Part shown: one piece after another, positions 1 through 7,505 of the stretch | Layout of the letters: every line of letters starts with the position of its first letter | Numbering within the stretch: position 1 is the first letter of the stretch | Assembly (NCBI GenBank): GCA_004524595.1 | Contig: SDOA01000107.1 | Coordinates: 1-13,973 of the forward strand | Length of the DNA stretch: 13,973 nt | Reading direction: 5' to 3' | Source: Candidatus Thorarchaeota archaeon | GTDB lineage: Archaea > Asgardarchaeota > Thorarchaeia > Thorarchaeales > Thorarchaeaceae | Program-made: the position numbers and the translations under genes | Notes under the pieces: generated by a model | Databases searched by the model: none | Told to the model about the DNA's origin: nothing | Seen by the model: only the letters and a program-made list of their open reading frames with translations

Positions 1-693
1 GTTATTGCTCTCTTCCTTTTCAGTGCGATATCGATTGCGTTGCTCATTGTCGCACAGAGAGTTCTCATTAGAAATGCAACACGCTGGATAGCCTTAGGAA
101 GCGTAATTTCAGGTCAAGAGATATGGCCTGTCGCAACGTCTCCTGAGAGAGTTTTCGAAACCAATCGCATCAGACGTAGCCTTCGGATTCAAAGAGGTCT
201 GGTGACACTGATCATTGGTGCCCTTCTGTTGTCAATGAGTGCCGGCGTGTCGCTGTATACGACATATATCTGGAACAACACATTCTTCATTCATCATATC
301 AGTCCAGATGATACCGAGAGGATCCCAGTAGGAGTTTGGAACATCTATGATGTTGATGTTCGACCACCATTTCCAGGGCTCTTCAATGGTCTTGAAATGT
401 TTTGCAGTATTGAAGGCTGGGGGAATGCTTCTGACTCTTTGAGTTTCTATTTTGGTGTTATTGCAATGAACTCCACTGTCTTCAATTTGCTTGACGAGGA
501 GAGTCGGCTTGCGCTGCTGCCGGGCTATTGGTTGAACCAGACATGGCATGGTGGTGCAGGATTTAACCTAGCCGAGAACCTCGAGGAGTCCTACGGTCAG
601 TACATCTGTGTCCTGCTGATTATAGCAGACGCAGACCCCTTGGAAAAGAGCTACATCGAGGCGCGTCTACGAATTGTCCAACTGGCTCTCTAA
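1..693 (+). CDS. C-terminal part of an unrecognised membrane protein
   Basis: The frame is open from base 1, so the start lies outside the window and 230 residues are visible. I see a hydrophobic helix at about in-window residues 1-22, a roughly 40-residue polar loop rich in Arg, and a second clear membrane helix at about 66-91. After that comes a C-terminal domain of about 135 residues carrying three N-x-S/T sequons (NAS, NST, NQT). This suggests that the C-terminal domain faces outside the cell, with the Arg-rich loop inside by the positive-inside rule. The TTG at base 40 is a possible internal start but would cut through the first helix, so I treat the gene as truncated by the window edge. 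I do not recognise the family. A transporter subunit or a sensor input domain are both possible. Confidence 0.7.
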   Translation, partial: VIALFLFSAISIALLIVAQRVLIRNATRWIALGSVISGQEIWPVATSPERVFETNRIRRSLRIQRGLVTLIIGALLLSMSAGVSLYTTYIWNNTFFIHHISPDDTERIPVGVWNIYDVDVRPPFPGLFNGLEMFCSIEGWGNASDSLSFYFGVIAMNSTVFNLLDEESRLALLPGYWLNQTWHGGAGFNLAENLEESYGQYICVLLIIADADPLEKSYIEARLRIVQLAL

Positions 694-762
694 GCAGCAT
701 TCCCACACTTCAACGTACTAGCGAGTGGTTTCTGGGAGAGGCGGCTGTAACTATGATGCAGC

Positions 763-848
763 CCTTCCACTATAACCTGCCGAACGTGATCAGGAATGGG
801 AAAGCTCGGACACCAACATAATACGAGCCTTCCACTATAACCTGCCGA
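763..848. repeat. 21-bp direct repeat pair upstream of tRNA-Gly
   Basis: An exact 21-bp sequence starting ccttccactataacctgcc occurs at 763-783 and again at 828-848, 65 bp apart start to start. The 44-bp spacer contains an imperfect hairpin, 799-808 against 824-833 (ten pairs with one A/C mismatch and a 15-nt loop). The second copy is preceded by cgag, so that cgagccttcca at 824-834 also equals 11 bases of the tRNA-Gly(UCC) anticodon arm at 931-941. Two copies are too few, and the spacing too loose, to call CRISPR. The rest of 694-904 shows no gene. Confidence 0.75.
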
Positions 849-860
849 GTTCACTTCATC

Positions 861-896
861 AATAATTTTAAATCACAACCACGAACACTTGTGGTT
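861..896 (+). promoter_or_regulatory. Putative tRNA-Gly promoter and leader hairpin
   Basis: An AT-rich stretch, aataattttaaat at 861-873, has the composition of an archaeal TATA box and lies about 30-40 bases before the tRNA 5' end. Just downstream, aaccac (877-882) and gtggtt (891-896) form a 6-bp inverted repeat with an 8-nt loop. It could be a leader hairpin removed before or during RNase P processing. Confidence 0.4.
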
Positions 897-904
897 CTGT
901 ATAT

Positions 905-979
905 GCGGCCATAGTCTAGGGGTTATGATTCGAGCCTTCCAAGCTCGTGACCCGGGTTCGAATCCCGGTGGCCGCACCA
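905..979 (+). tRNA. tRNA-Gly (anticodon UCC), CCA encoded
   Basis: A complete cloverleaf can be drawn by eye. The acceptor stem is GCGGCCA (905-911) with TGGCCGC (969-975), followed by discriminator A976 and encoded CCA (977-979). The D arm is gtctaggggttatgat. The anticodon stem CGAGC/GCTCG encloses the loop CTTCCAA, giving anticodon TCC. The T arm is CCGGG-TTCGAAT-CCCGG. No intron is present. A short tctctttt tract at about 982-989 may end the transcript. The gene overlaps, in antisense, the 3' end of the minus-strand coding region beside it. It pairs functionally with the intron-bearing tRNA-Gly(GCC) at 10049-10156. Confidence 0.96.
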
Positions 980-1503
980 ACTCTCTTTTGAAGTTCTAAT
1001 GCTTCAACATCGCTAGGTCTTTCTTTCAGATATTCTCTGATATACCGCCTAGCTTCCTCTCTCTTACCTAACTTCTCCTTACATACTGCAACATAATACA
1101 ATGCTCTCAGGTGATCTGGTATGGCGCGAAGGATTTTCTCGAGATACTGAAGTGCCTCTTCCCATCGTTCTTGTTCTATATATTCGAGAGAGAGTTCTAG
1201 ATATCTCTCGCTTACTGCATAATCTGAGTATCGCCGTGGGTATTCATACCATCCCATGAGTTCTTTGAAACTATATGTGACAATTGGGACAAAAAAACCG
1301 AGTAGGAAGGCAGTCACATCATCCCATGGTAAGAATCCTGTTCTTGAGAGTACCAGACAGGTCAATCCACAGAGAGTTCCTGTCATAAGATACCAAAATA
1401 CAGCCCACTCTCTCTCTCTTGCGAACTTGTATCCCCACTTTCTAAGACTCATTCTCATCGATAAAACTACCAAGGAAACAATGTAAAAAGGGATATCTTT
1501 CAA
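916..1503 (-). CDS. Membrane-anchored TPR protein ending in antisense tRNA
   Basis: A 195-residue protein. Hydrophobic segments lie at about residues 3-17, 34-53 and 62-78, so it is probably membrane-anchored with a short Arg-rich loop between the first two. Residues about 102-168 look like two tetratricopeptide repeats (pattern around YLELSLEYIEQERWEEALQY, and ALYYVAVCKEKLGKREEARRY), usually a protein-interaction surface. The last 20 residues, GIRTRVTSLEGSNHNP and those just before it, are the antisense of tRNA-Gly(UCC): the TAG stop at 916-918 lies in the tRNA D arm. The start is uncertain. TTG at 1503 has no clear Shine-Dalgarno, and ATG codons at residues 17 and 19 would remove the first hydrophobic stretch. 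Partner and function are unknown. Confidence 0.65.
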   Translation of the reverse strand: MKDIPFYIVSLVVLSMRMSLRKWGYKFAREREWAVFWYLMTGTLCGLTCLVLSRTGFLPWDDVTAFLLGFFVPIVTYSFKELMGWYEYPRRYSDYAVSERYLELSLEYIEQERWEEALQYLEKILRAIPDHLRALYYVAVCKEKLGKREEARRYIREYLKERPSDVEALELQKRVGAATGIRTRVTSLEGSNHNP

Positions 1504-1563
1504 GCAGCTGTTTAGTTCAATAGCGTAATCCTTTTGTTACTACTGATTGACCAACCAGCCTAC

Positions 1564-1568
1564 GAGGT
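1564..1568 (+). promoter_or_regulatory. Shine-Dalgarno of topoisomerase IB
   Basis: GAGGT sits 6 bases before ATG 1575 and supports that start for the topoisomerase gene. Confidence 0.6.
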
Positions 1569-1574
1569 ATATCC

Positions 1575-3587
1575 ATGGAATCACTTGCACACAATGGTAT
1601 TCTTATCTTAGAGCCGCCAGCAGCTTGTGGTCTCAAGATTACAGCCAGAGGACAAGAGATCATCTTATCACAACTGCAAGAGGAGATGGCAATTGCTTGG
1701 GTTCGAAAACTCGGCACGCCCTATGTGGAGGACCCCGTCTTTGCTGAAAATTTCATGAACGATTTTAGCAAAGCTCTTGGTATTGACCAAGTGCTGCGAG
1801 TAGATGAAGTGGATTTCACCGAAGTGATTCAGGTAGTAGAGAGAGAACGATCAGAAAAGGAAAATATGACTCCTGAGGAGAAGAAAGCTCAGCGCGAAGA
1901 GAGGAGGCTACTTCGTGAGGCTCTCAAAGAGAAATATGGTTACGCTATCGTTGATGGTGTACGAATGGAATTGGGGAATTATCAGACTGAACCCTCAGGG
2001 ATATTCATGGGTAGAGGTCAGCACCCTCTGAGAGGTAGATGGAAACAGGGTGCTACAAAGAAAGACATCACATTGAACATTGATTCCGAAGCTGCGACTC
2101 GTCTTGAGGGTGAGTGGAAAGAGCTGATTTGGGCTCCTGATACCATGTGGATAGCAAAATGGACTGATGAACTCACTGGGAATATCAAATACATTTGGCT
2201 TCATGATAGTACACCCATCAAACAAGAACGCGAAGCTGCGAAATTCGATAAAGCTCTTAAAGTCGAGAAGAGAATCGATGACATTCGTGCACACATAATG
2301 CAAGGATTGAGCTCAGAAAAAGCACAGACTCGTATGGTTGCAGTGGCATGTTATCTAATTGATAATCTCAGTCTACGAGTGGGTGATGAGAAGGATCCTG
2401 AAGAAGCGGACACTGTTGGTGCTACAACACTCCGTGCCGAACATCTGACCTTCAAGAAAGATTCCATTGTCTTCGATTTTCTTGGGAAAGATAGTGTTCC
2501 CTGGCACAAGGAAATTCAGCCACACCCTGATGTCTACAGAGTCCTGAAGGAACTGCATGACAAAGCTCTAGAACGAATCTTGTCTTTTAAGGCACGAAAG
2601 ACAAAGAAAACCCAGGCTGATCCCAAGAAATTGGCACAAATCTTTCCAAGTATCGGTAGCACTCATGTGAATAGATTCCTAAGCGAAGTATATACCGAGC
2701 TCACTGCAAAGGTCTTCAGAACCTATCATGCCTCTACTATTATGCGTGAAGAGCTCAAAGAGAGTAAGGCAAAAAAGACAGATCCCGAATTCATCAAGAG
2801 AGAGGCTTTCAAGCGTGCTAACCTTGAAGTTGCCCGAGTCATGAATCATACAAAACAGGCTCCAAAAGGATGGAACAAGAGTGCATCCAGATACCAAGAA
2901 CGTATCAAGAACGCAGAGAAACGAATTCAAAAAACTAAGGCTCAATTGAAAGAGAAACAACTTCGTTTGAGAAAGATCAAGAAGAAGGAAGCTGACATCC
3001 GCAGTAAGAAACAGGAACTGCTCACGAAACGAAAGGTAACTGTTGAATCTTACAAAGATGCTGTTAGTACTTGGCGAGAAAAGCGTGATAGAGCAAAGGT
3101 TGCTTGGGATAATGCTCGTGATCAAAAGAGCAGAACGCGATCAAGCAGACGTAAAGGAAAGACAACGAAAAAAGAACGTCTGGAATCGGCTCAAGAGCGT
3201 ATTGAACGAACAAGACAGAAGCTTGACAATGTTGAATCAGGATTAACAAGCGCAAGGGAACGATACCAGAAGAGCAAGGAATCTCTGGAGAAAATGCAAG
3301 AGTCATTTAACAAATGGAAAGAGGCTTCTACAAAACGGATTGCCACGGCAGAGCGAGCAATTTTAACATTGAAAGAACGAGTGAATAAAGCTGAACAGGC
3401 TAAGCAGAAGATAGAGATTGACTTCTCTCTTGCGAGAGATAGTCGCACATGGAATCTTGGTACTTCGCTTAAGTCCTATGTCCATCCAAAGATTGTATAC
3501 AACTGGTCTCAGCGAGTAGATTATGATTGGAGAAAGGTATACAGTAAAACACTACAGAGAAAATTCGAAGGTTGGATTGAGAGCTAG
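1575..3587 (+). CDS. DNA topoisomerase IB, eukaryotic/thaumarchaeal type
   Basis: A 670-aa type IB topoisomerase, which relaxes positive and negative supercoils by a transient 3'-phosphotyrosyl nick and needs no ATP. The N-terminal core (about 5-215) contains FMGRGQHPLRGRWK, equivalent to FRGRGNHPKMG of the human enzyme. The catalytic core has LSLRVGDEK with R268 (human R488), FDFLGKDS with K305 (K532), FRTYHAS with R382 (R590) and NHTKQAPK with H425 (H632). The C-terminal cap has LGTSLKSYVHPKI with nucleophile Y635 (Y723) and ends in KTLQRKFEGWIES, as in the human protein. The set is complete, so the enzyme should be active. Between H425 and Y635 lie 210 residues, against 91 in human topoisomerase I. 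The extra length is a Lys/Glu/Arg-rich coiled-coil hairpin, about 436-517 and 534-617 around a basic turn. The stop abuts the stop of convergent arsC. The strong family match leaves no realistic alternative. Confidence 0.97.
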   Translation: MESLAHNGILILEPPAACGLKITARGQEIILSQLQEEMAIAWVRKLGTPYVEDPVFAENFMNDFSKALGIDQVLRVDEVDFTEVIQVVERERSEKENMTPEEKKAQREERRLLREALKEKYGYAIVDGVRMELGNYQTEPSGIFMGRGQHPLRGRWKQGATKKDITLNIDSEAATRLEGEWKELIWAPDTMWIAKWTDELTGNIKYIWLHDSTPIKQEREAAKFDKALKVEKRIDDIRAHIMQGLSSEKAQTRMVAVACYLIDNLSLRVGDEKDPEEADTVGATTLRAEHLTFKKDSIVFDFLGKDSVPWHKEIQPHPDVYRVLKELHDKALERILSFKARKTKKTQADPKKLAQIFPSIGSTHVNRFLSEVYTELTAKVFRTYHASTIMREELKESKAKKTDPEFIKREAFKRANLEVARVMNHTKQAPKGWNKSASRYQERIKNAEKRIQKTKAQLKEKQLRLRKIKKKEADIRSKKQELLTKRKVTVESYKDAVSTWREKRDRAKVAWDNARDQKSRTRSSRRKGKTTKKERLESAQERIERTRQKLDNVESGLTSARERYQKSKESLEKMQESFNKWKEASTKRIATAERAILTLKERVNKAEQAKQKIEIDFSLARDSRTWNLGTSLKSYVHPKIVYNWSQRVDYDWRKVYSKTLQRKFEGWIES

Positions 3588-4001
3588 TCAGGGCCTCAGA
3601 ATATTCTCTCGAATCCTTTTCTCAATCTCATCACGTGTTTCTCTGAATATGAACAGGATCTCATCATACGTTCCCTGAAAAGCTGCAGGATCTTCAAGGG
3701 ACCAGTGTTCCATTTGTTTAGCTCCTGGGAAATGTGGACAGGTCTGTTTTGCATTATCACAGACCGTTACAACAAGATCAAAATCGAGGTGCACAAGGTC
3801 TCCAATGATCTTAGGATAAAGCCCCTCTGTGGGGATACCAACCTCTTCTAATGCTTCAATTGCATAGGGATTGACTTCTGACTGAGGTTTTGTGCCTGCA
3901 CTAAATACCTCATATTCAGTTCTTCCAAGATGTCTAAGAATAGCTTCTGCCATCTGACTTCGTGCAGAATTTCCTGTACAGAGAAAGAGAATCTTTGGCA
4001 T
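3588..4001 (-). CDS. arsC: Arsenate reductase, LMW-phosphatase fold (ArsC type)
   Basis: A 137-aa protein of the low-molecular-weight tyrosine phosphatase fold. The P-loop LCTGNSARSQ carries C8 and R14 (CX5R). C81 in VTVCDNA and C88 in TCPHF have the spacing of the C10/C82/C89 relay of Staphylococcus aureus ArsC, so thioredoxin-coupled reduction of arsenate to arsenite in the cytoplasm is the natural prediction. The downstream W-S-L-E-D-P at about 100-105 holds the general-acid Asp. No arsenite efflux gene or ArsR-like regulator is visible in the window, so a phosphatase role cannot be excluded. It ends the minus-strand run that begins with the TspO-like gene; the gap to the DUF362 gene is 51 bp. 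No clear Shine-Dalgarno is seen before the ATG. Confidence 0.9.
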   Translation of the reverse strand: MPKILFLCTGNSARSQMAEAILRHLGRTEYEVFSAGTKPQSEVNPYAIEALEEVGIPTEGLYPKIIGDLVHLDFDLVVTVCDNAKQTCPHFPGAKQMEHWSLEDPAAFQGTYDEILFIFRETRDEIEKRIRENILRP

Positions 4002-4052
4002 GAATCATCGCAGGAGTTTCGCTTTATGAATTATACCTTCTATCAATCTCAA

Positions 4053-4904
4053 TCATGCATTGTCGTAGACTATGATTTTGGGGACATTAAATTGAATCTT
4101 TGCTGATTCGATGGATTCACCAACCACTGTTGGATTAAAGTCTCCAAGATTCTGATTTTTGGACTGTACTAGATGACTAACATCATTTGGATTGAGTCCC
4201 ATCATTAAGGTCATTACAGCATCCACTGACACTGGTTGTCTTCCAAGAATGAACGCTCCTATCTTGTGCGTCGTTGGGCCATCCCAGCCTTCAACTCCGA
4301 CTCGTGCGTCAATGATGTTCAACTCTGGTCTGATTATCATAGCAAGGTCTGATATGACATCATGGATTCTTGGATGATAGATTTCCTTTTCTTTCTTAGG
4401 GAGAATCCCAAACAGATTCTTCAGCGCTCCTGTGATATATGCTGAATAATGGGTCTTTGCTATTGCCACAGAAATGAAATAATGTGGTTTAACGATGATC
4501 TCAGGGATTACTGGGTTCTTGAAATATCGTCCCTCAAAAGGAACTGTCACGAGAGGAGTATGGCTCAGATTTAATGTTGATATATCAGCTCCTGATCGTT
4601 TCATCTCATCACAATATTGGTTATAGCAAAACTTTTCGAATGTAATGTCTGCATACTTATCCTTGCTATCCGATTCGATAATTCTGATTGGTAGTCCTTC
4701 ATCAATCTCAAAGACCAAATCAACAAGTGCCTTGACAACATTGATGTCTGTGAGAGAGTGCCCAGTCCCATCCTCTTCTGCACAGATATTTGGTTTAATC
4801 AGGATGGGTGCACGTAATTTACCAAATCCACCAATGAGTTCTAATCCCTCTCTGAGGGTGCTTTTGATATCCTGTTTATACCTTACTAAAGCAACCGAGT
4901 CCAT
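4053..4904 (-). CDS. DUF362 domain protein
   Basis: A 283-aa protein made almost entirely of a DUF362 domain. Typical features are ILIKPNICAE at about 34-43, an Asp/Glu-rich segment IIESDSKDKY at 75-84, the conserved TGALKNLFGILP at 158-169, HPRIHDVISDL at 177-187, and VDAVMTLMMGLNP at 227-239. Many family members carry an added 2[4Fe-4S] ferredoxin domain; this one does not, and only scattered cysteines are present. The biochemical role of the family is unknown to me. In this run it sits 35 bp downstream of an iron-sulfur flavoprotein gene, which suggests a redox connection. The ATG at 4904 is supported by AGAGGAT about 9 bases upstream. Confidence 0.85.
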   Translation of the reverse strand: MDSVALVRYKQDIKSTLREGLELIGGFGKLRAPILIKPNICAEEDGTGHSLTDINVVKALVDLVFEIDEGLPIRIIESDSKDKYADITFEKFCYNQYCDEMKRSGADISTLNLSHTPLVTVPFEGRYFKNPVIPEIIVKPHYFISVAIAKTHYSAYITGALKNLFGILPKKEKEIYHPRIHDVISDLAMIIRPELNIIDARVGVEGWDGPTTHKIGAFILGRQPVSVDAVMTLMMGLNPNDVSHLVQSKNQNLGDFNPTVVGESIESAKIQFNVPKIIVYDNA

Positions 4905-4939
4905 TTTTGAAATCCTCTCATTCTGCCTTCTGTTCCCCG

Positions 4940-5521
4940 TTAAATTGTTTTTTGTTCTAATCTATATTGTATTCCTAATCTCTCACCAAGCTGATATATT
5001 TCCTCAAGTTTCTCCCTATATGACGAAACATGGGTATCCTCATGGCTCTCCTTATTCAATGAACAAAACGTAATTACATTAAGCCTGAATCTGAAATATT
5101 CCTGTACTCTTTCAAAAAAGTCTACTGTGGATTGGTAGTGATATCTATAGGTGAGGATTGCCACAAACTCTTTCTCAAGCCAATATTTCTTTACATCCAT
5201 TGCTAGAGATTCCATCCTGTCTAGAGCAATTTTCATCTGTGCAGTCATATAACCCCAATACATAGGAGTCGCCCATATTACGACATCGGCATCAGCAAAG
5301 GCATCATAGATCTGTTGCATGTCATCATCAATCACGCATTTATGGTCCTCTGATATTGCACAGGATTCGCAACCTTGACAGGGTTTAATTTTCAAATCAT
5401 TCAGAATAAAATCAAGTACCTCAACATCACCAGATGCTTTCAAACCTTGGACGAAGTGGTCTGCTAGTGTGTCAGAATTTCCACCTCTTCTTGGACTTCC
5501 ACGTAGTACAACAGCTCTCAT
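4940..5521 (-). CDS. Iron-sulfur flavoprotein, NADPH-dependent FMN reductase fold
   Basis: A 193-aa flavodoxin-like protein. The N-terminal VVLRGSPRRGGNSDTLA (about 4-20) is the FMN-phosphate loop typical of this family. C48, C51, C54 and C62 form CX2CX2CX7C, the compact cluster motif of archaeal iron-sulfur flavoproteins that bind a [4Fe-4S] cluster. IWATPMYWGYMTAQMKIALDR (about 81-101) is the conserved flavin-contact segment. It probably acts as a cytoplasmic electron-transfer or reductase component; acceptor and donor cannot be read from sequence. The start at 5521 is well supported: AGGTGAT at 5527-5533 lies at normal distance. It sits 68 bp after the TspO-like gene and 35 bp before the DUF362 gene, in the same direction. 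Confidence 0.92.
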   Translation of the reverse strand: MRAVVLRGSPRRGGNSDTLADHFVQGLKASGDVEVLDFILNDLKIKPCQGCESCAISEDHKCVIDDDMQQIYDAFADADVVIWATPMYWGYMTAQMKIALDRMESLAMDVKKYWLEKEFVAILTYRYHYQSTVDFFERVQEYFRFRLNVITFCSLNKESHEDTHVSSYREKLEEIYQLGERLGIQYRLEQKTI

Positions 5522-5589
5522 GGTATATCACCTATAATGGGCTCATGTCAATGAAATTATCGTAAATAACGTACTCATCATAGCAGGAA

Positions 5590-6420
5590 TTAAGCTCTCA
5601 TACCACGTCGTAAGGTCTGGATTTGTCCTGCTCTAAATTGCATAATCAATCTGACAAAAATTGCCAATGCAAGAACAATCACACCTATTGCGCTTACTAG
5701 TACAATCTCCGGTTGAGGGGTATTGTTTGAGTGAATTCTCTCAATGAATACTCCAATAGTGGCCCACAGTCCTACTCCCGTGAATACAAAATCATTTCTC
5801 GTGACAAGTACAGAGAGGTAGATTACTAGAACTACTGCTAGTATCAGAATACTCCATCCTGCCTCACCAATCGGTGCCGGATTAAATCCAATTGAAACAA
5901 ATCCTGTTGTTGTGTTCACAATCGTTGCAACTGTCACCCATCCTGCAAGCATACTCCAAGCGACAGTCACAAAGAGATGTTCCCTCAGAGGTCTCTCTCG
6001 CTTGTTGATTTCTAGCCTGAAATAAGCAGCGAGTGAGGTCAAAAGGTATGCATACATTGCAGCAATTGCAGGCCACACAAATCTAGATGCCCAGAGAATG
6101 TACCAAACAGTGGTCGATATCCATGAGAGCATGAAAAAGACACTGACCTCATGGACATATGGCATGTCAATCTTATTCTCTGGAGCCTTGAAGAGGTCCT
6201 GAGATTGATATGCATAGAAAAGGAATTGAAAGATGAAGATAGGCCCCCAGATTGCGAACGTGATTGGTGCAGGGTTGATAAGGTTTGGATATGCACTGCT
6301 ATTGAAAACTGTACTAAAGTCCAGATTTGACAATCCAATGATTAAGAAACACACGATAGGTGTTACTATATTTCCAACTTGCAATAATGTCTTCTCTCTT
6401 ACTTTATCCATCTTCGACAC
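5590..6420 (-). CDS. TspO/MBR-like (tryptophan-rich sensory) membrane protein
   Basis: A 276-aa integral membrane protein with about eight hydrophobic helices. PAPITFAIWGPIF at about 50-62 matches the signature of the larger TspO/MBR-like proteins, and a tryptophan-rich stretch WISTTVWYILWASRFVW follows at about 100-116. Classical TspO has five helices and about 160 residues and binds tetrapyrroles; this is the longer variant, whose ligand is not established. It is the first gene of the minus-strand run. The start is GTG at 6420 or ATG at 6411; a GAGATG at 6422-6427 could serve the second. A TATA-like CTATATTAG (plus-strand 6449-6457) lies about 30 bases upstream, so the message may be nearly leaderless. 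Confidence 0.85.
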   Translation of the reverse strand: MSKMDKVREKTLLQVGNIVTPIVCFLIIGLSNLDFSTVFNSSAYPNLINPAPITFAIWGPIFIFQFLFYAYQSQDLFKAPENKIDMPYVHEVSVFFMLSWISTTVWYILWASRFVWPAIAAMYAYLLTSLAAYFRLEINKRERPLREHLFVTVAWSMLAGWVTVATIVNTTTGFVSIGFNPAPIGEAGWSILILAVVLVIYLSVLVTRNDFVFTGVGLWATIGVFIERIHSNNTPQPEIVLVSAIGVIVLALAIFVRLIMQFRAGQIQTLRRGMRA

Positions 6421-6448
6421 ATCTCAATACGCTCATAGTTTCGGTTCC

Positions 6449-6457
6449 TAATATAGA
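6449..6457 (-). promoter_or_regulatory. TATA-like element of the TspO-to-arsC run
   Basis: On the minus strand this reads CTATATTAG, 29-37 bases before the GTG start of the TspO-like gene. That is the spacing expected for an archaeal promoter with little or no leader. It is the only candidate I see driving the four-gene run. Confidence 0.45.
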
Positions 6458-6545
6458 ATTACATGTATTTGCAACATCAAAATCTACTGGAATTCGATAT
6501 GCTGTACAGAACACCTTTTCAATATTAACAAAGATATTGAAATGG

Positions 6546-7493
6546 ATGAACTTGATGGAGAATTGGAAATATCATGGCCCCATCTTTGATGCTCACACTC
6601 ACATTGGAGAATCAAATAGTATTGAGAAGATGCTGAACATTGAGGACGATTTTGGAATAACGACTCAGCTAGGTATTGTCCATTCAAAAGATGGATTTGA
6701 ATATGCGAAGGAACATTATCCAGAACGCTTTGTGTTTGCCAAGTACCTATCCCTCTCTGATATAGCTCATTTCAATGTCAACTCTGTTATTGATGACATT
6801 AACAGAACAAAAGATGAGGGGTACTCACTTGCCAAAACGTGGTTTGGTCCGCGGTGGAGAGATTATATCGAAGGTATTCCAAGTGATTTCCGTATTGATG
6901 ACATTCGGTTTGATCCCATTTTTCAGGCACTCGAAGATAATAGACTACCTCTCATAATCCACATTGCCGATCCTGATACATACTTCCGTATTCATTATCA
7001 AGATGTTTCAAAATATGGAACTAAGGAAGATCACCTGCATCAATTGGAGCAGGTGATGCAACGGCATCCGAAGATACTGTTTCAAATTCCTCATTTTGGA
7101 GCTCAACCTGAGATACACCGATTACCAAACCTTTCAAGATGGCTTGATAGATTTCCCAATATCGTCATAGACACCGCATCCTCTCGTTGGATGGCTAGGG
7201 AATTAAGCAAAGATGTTGAGAAGGCTAGGGATTTCGTAATCAAGTATTCAGATAGAATTCTTTTTGGTACTGATTTATCCGCTCATCGTGATGGTTGGGA
7301 CTACTTTGATGGTCGATATCGTTCCCAACACATGTTGTGGCAAACTGCTCTTCGTAATGAACTGCTTCCATTTGTGGATGAAGATACAAAAGATAGTGGT
7401 GGTACTTTTGTCAATGGTCTGGATCTATCCTTGTCTGTTCTTCGAAAATTATACTGGAAGAATGCAGTTCGAATGTATGGAGATTCTAGTTGA
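6546..7493 (+). CDS. Amidohydrolase, TIM-barrel metal-dependent hydrolase
   Basis: 315 residues from ATG 6546. The frame is open further upstream to 6360, but that stretch is antisense to the start of the TspO-like gene and reads unlike protein; ATG 6555 is the other candidate. Metal-site residues of the amidohydrolase-2 family are visible: FDAHTHIG with H17 and H19 after strand 1, IIHIADPD with H139, IPHFGAQ with H183, and LFGTDLSAH with D243. Family members hydrolyse or decarboxylate small organic acids and amides with one zinc or similar ion; the substrate here is unknown. No Shine-Dalgarno is seen. AT-rich sequence at about 6514-6535 could be a promoter giving a leaderless message. It is convergent with the DUF1028 gene, 12 bp away. 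Confidence 0.85.
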   Translation: MNLMENWKYHGPIFDAHTHIGESNSIEKMLNIEDDFGITTQLGIVHSKDGFEYAKEHYPERFVFAKYLSLSDIAHFNVNSVIDDINRTKDEGYSLAKTWFGPRWRDYIEGIPSDFRIDDIRFDPIFQALEDNRLPLIIHIADPDTYFRIHYQDVSKYGTKEDHLHQLEQVMQRHPKILFQIPHFGAQPEIHRLPNLSRWLDRFPNIVIDTASSRWMARELSKDVEKARDFVIKYSDRILFGTDLSAHRDGWDYFDGRYRSQHMLWQTALRNELLPFVDEDTKDSGGTFVNGLDLSLSVLRKLYWKNAVRMYGDSS

Positions 7494-7505
7494 AACTTTA
7501 CTGAT

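Noticed and set aside
232..549. 105-codon minus-strand frame opposite the first gene
   Set aside because: The plus frame encodes clear membrane helices and sequons; the minus frame has no recognisable features or ribosome site.
763..848. CRISPR array
   Set aside because: Only two repeat copies of 21 bp with a 44-bp spacer, no third unit and no cas gene in the window.
784..848. Circularly permuted tRNA remnant
   Set aside because: Both sides of a Gly anticodon stem appear in swapped order, but no acceptor, D or T arm could be found around them.
2679..3448. Long minus-strand frames inside the topoisomerase linker
   Set aside because: They are shadows of a Lys/Glu-rich coiled-coil coding sequence; their Phe/Leu/Ser-rich composition is what antisense of such codons gives.
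6360..6545. N-terminal extension of the amidohydrolase
   Set aside because: The open frame is antisense to the start and promoter of the TspO-like gene, and the translated stretch reads unlike the rest of the protein. The family begins just before the FDAHTHIG motif.
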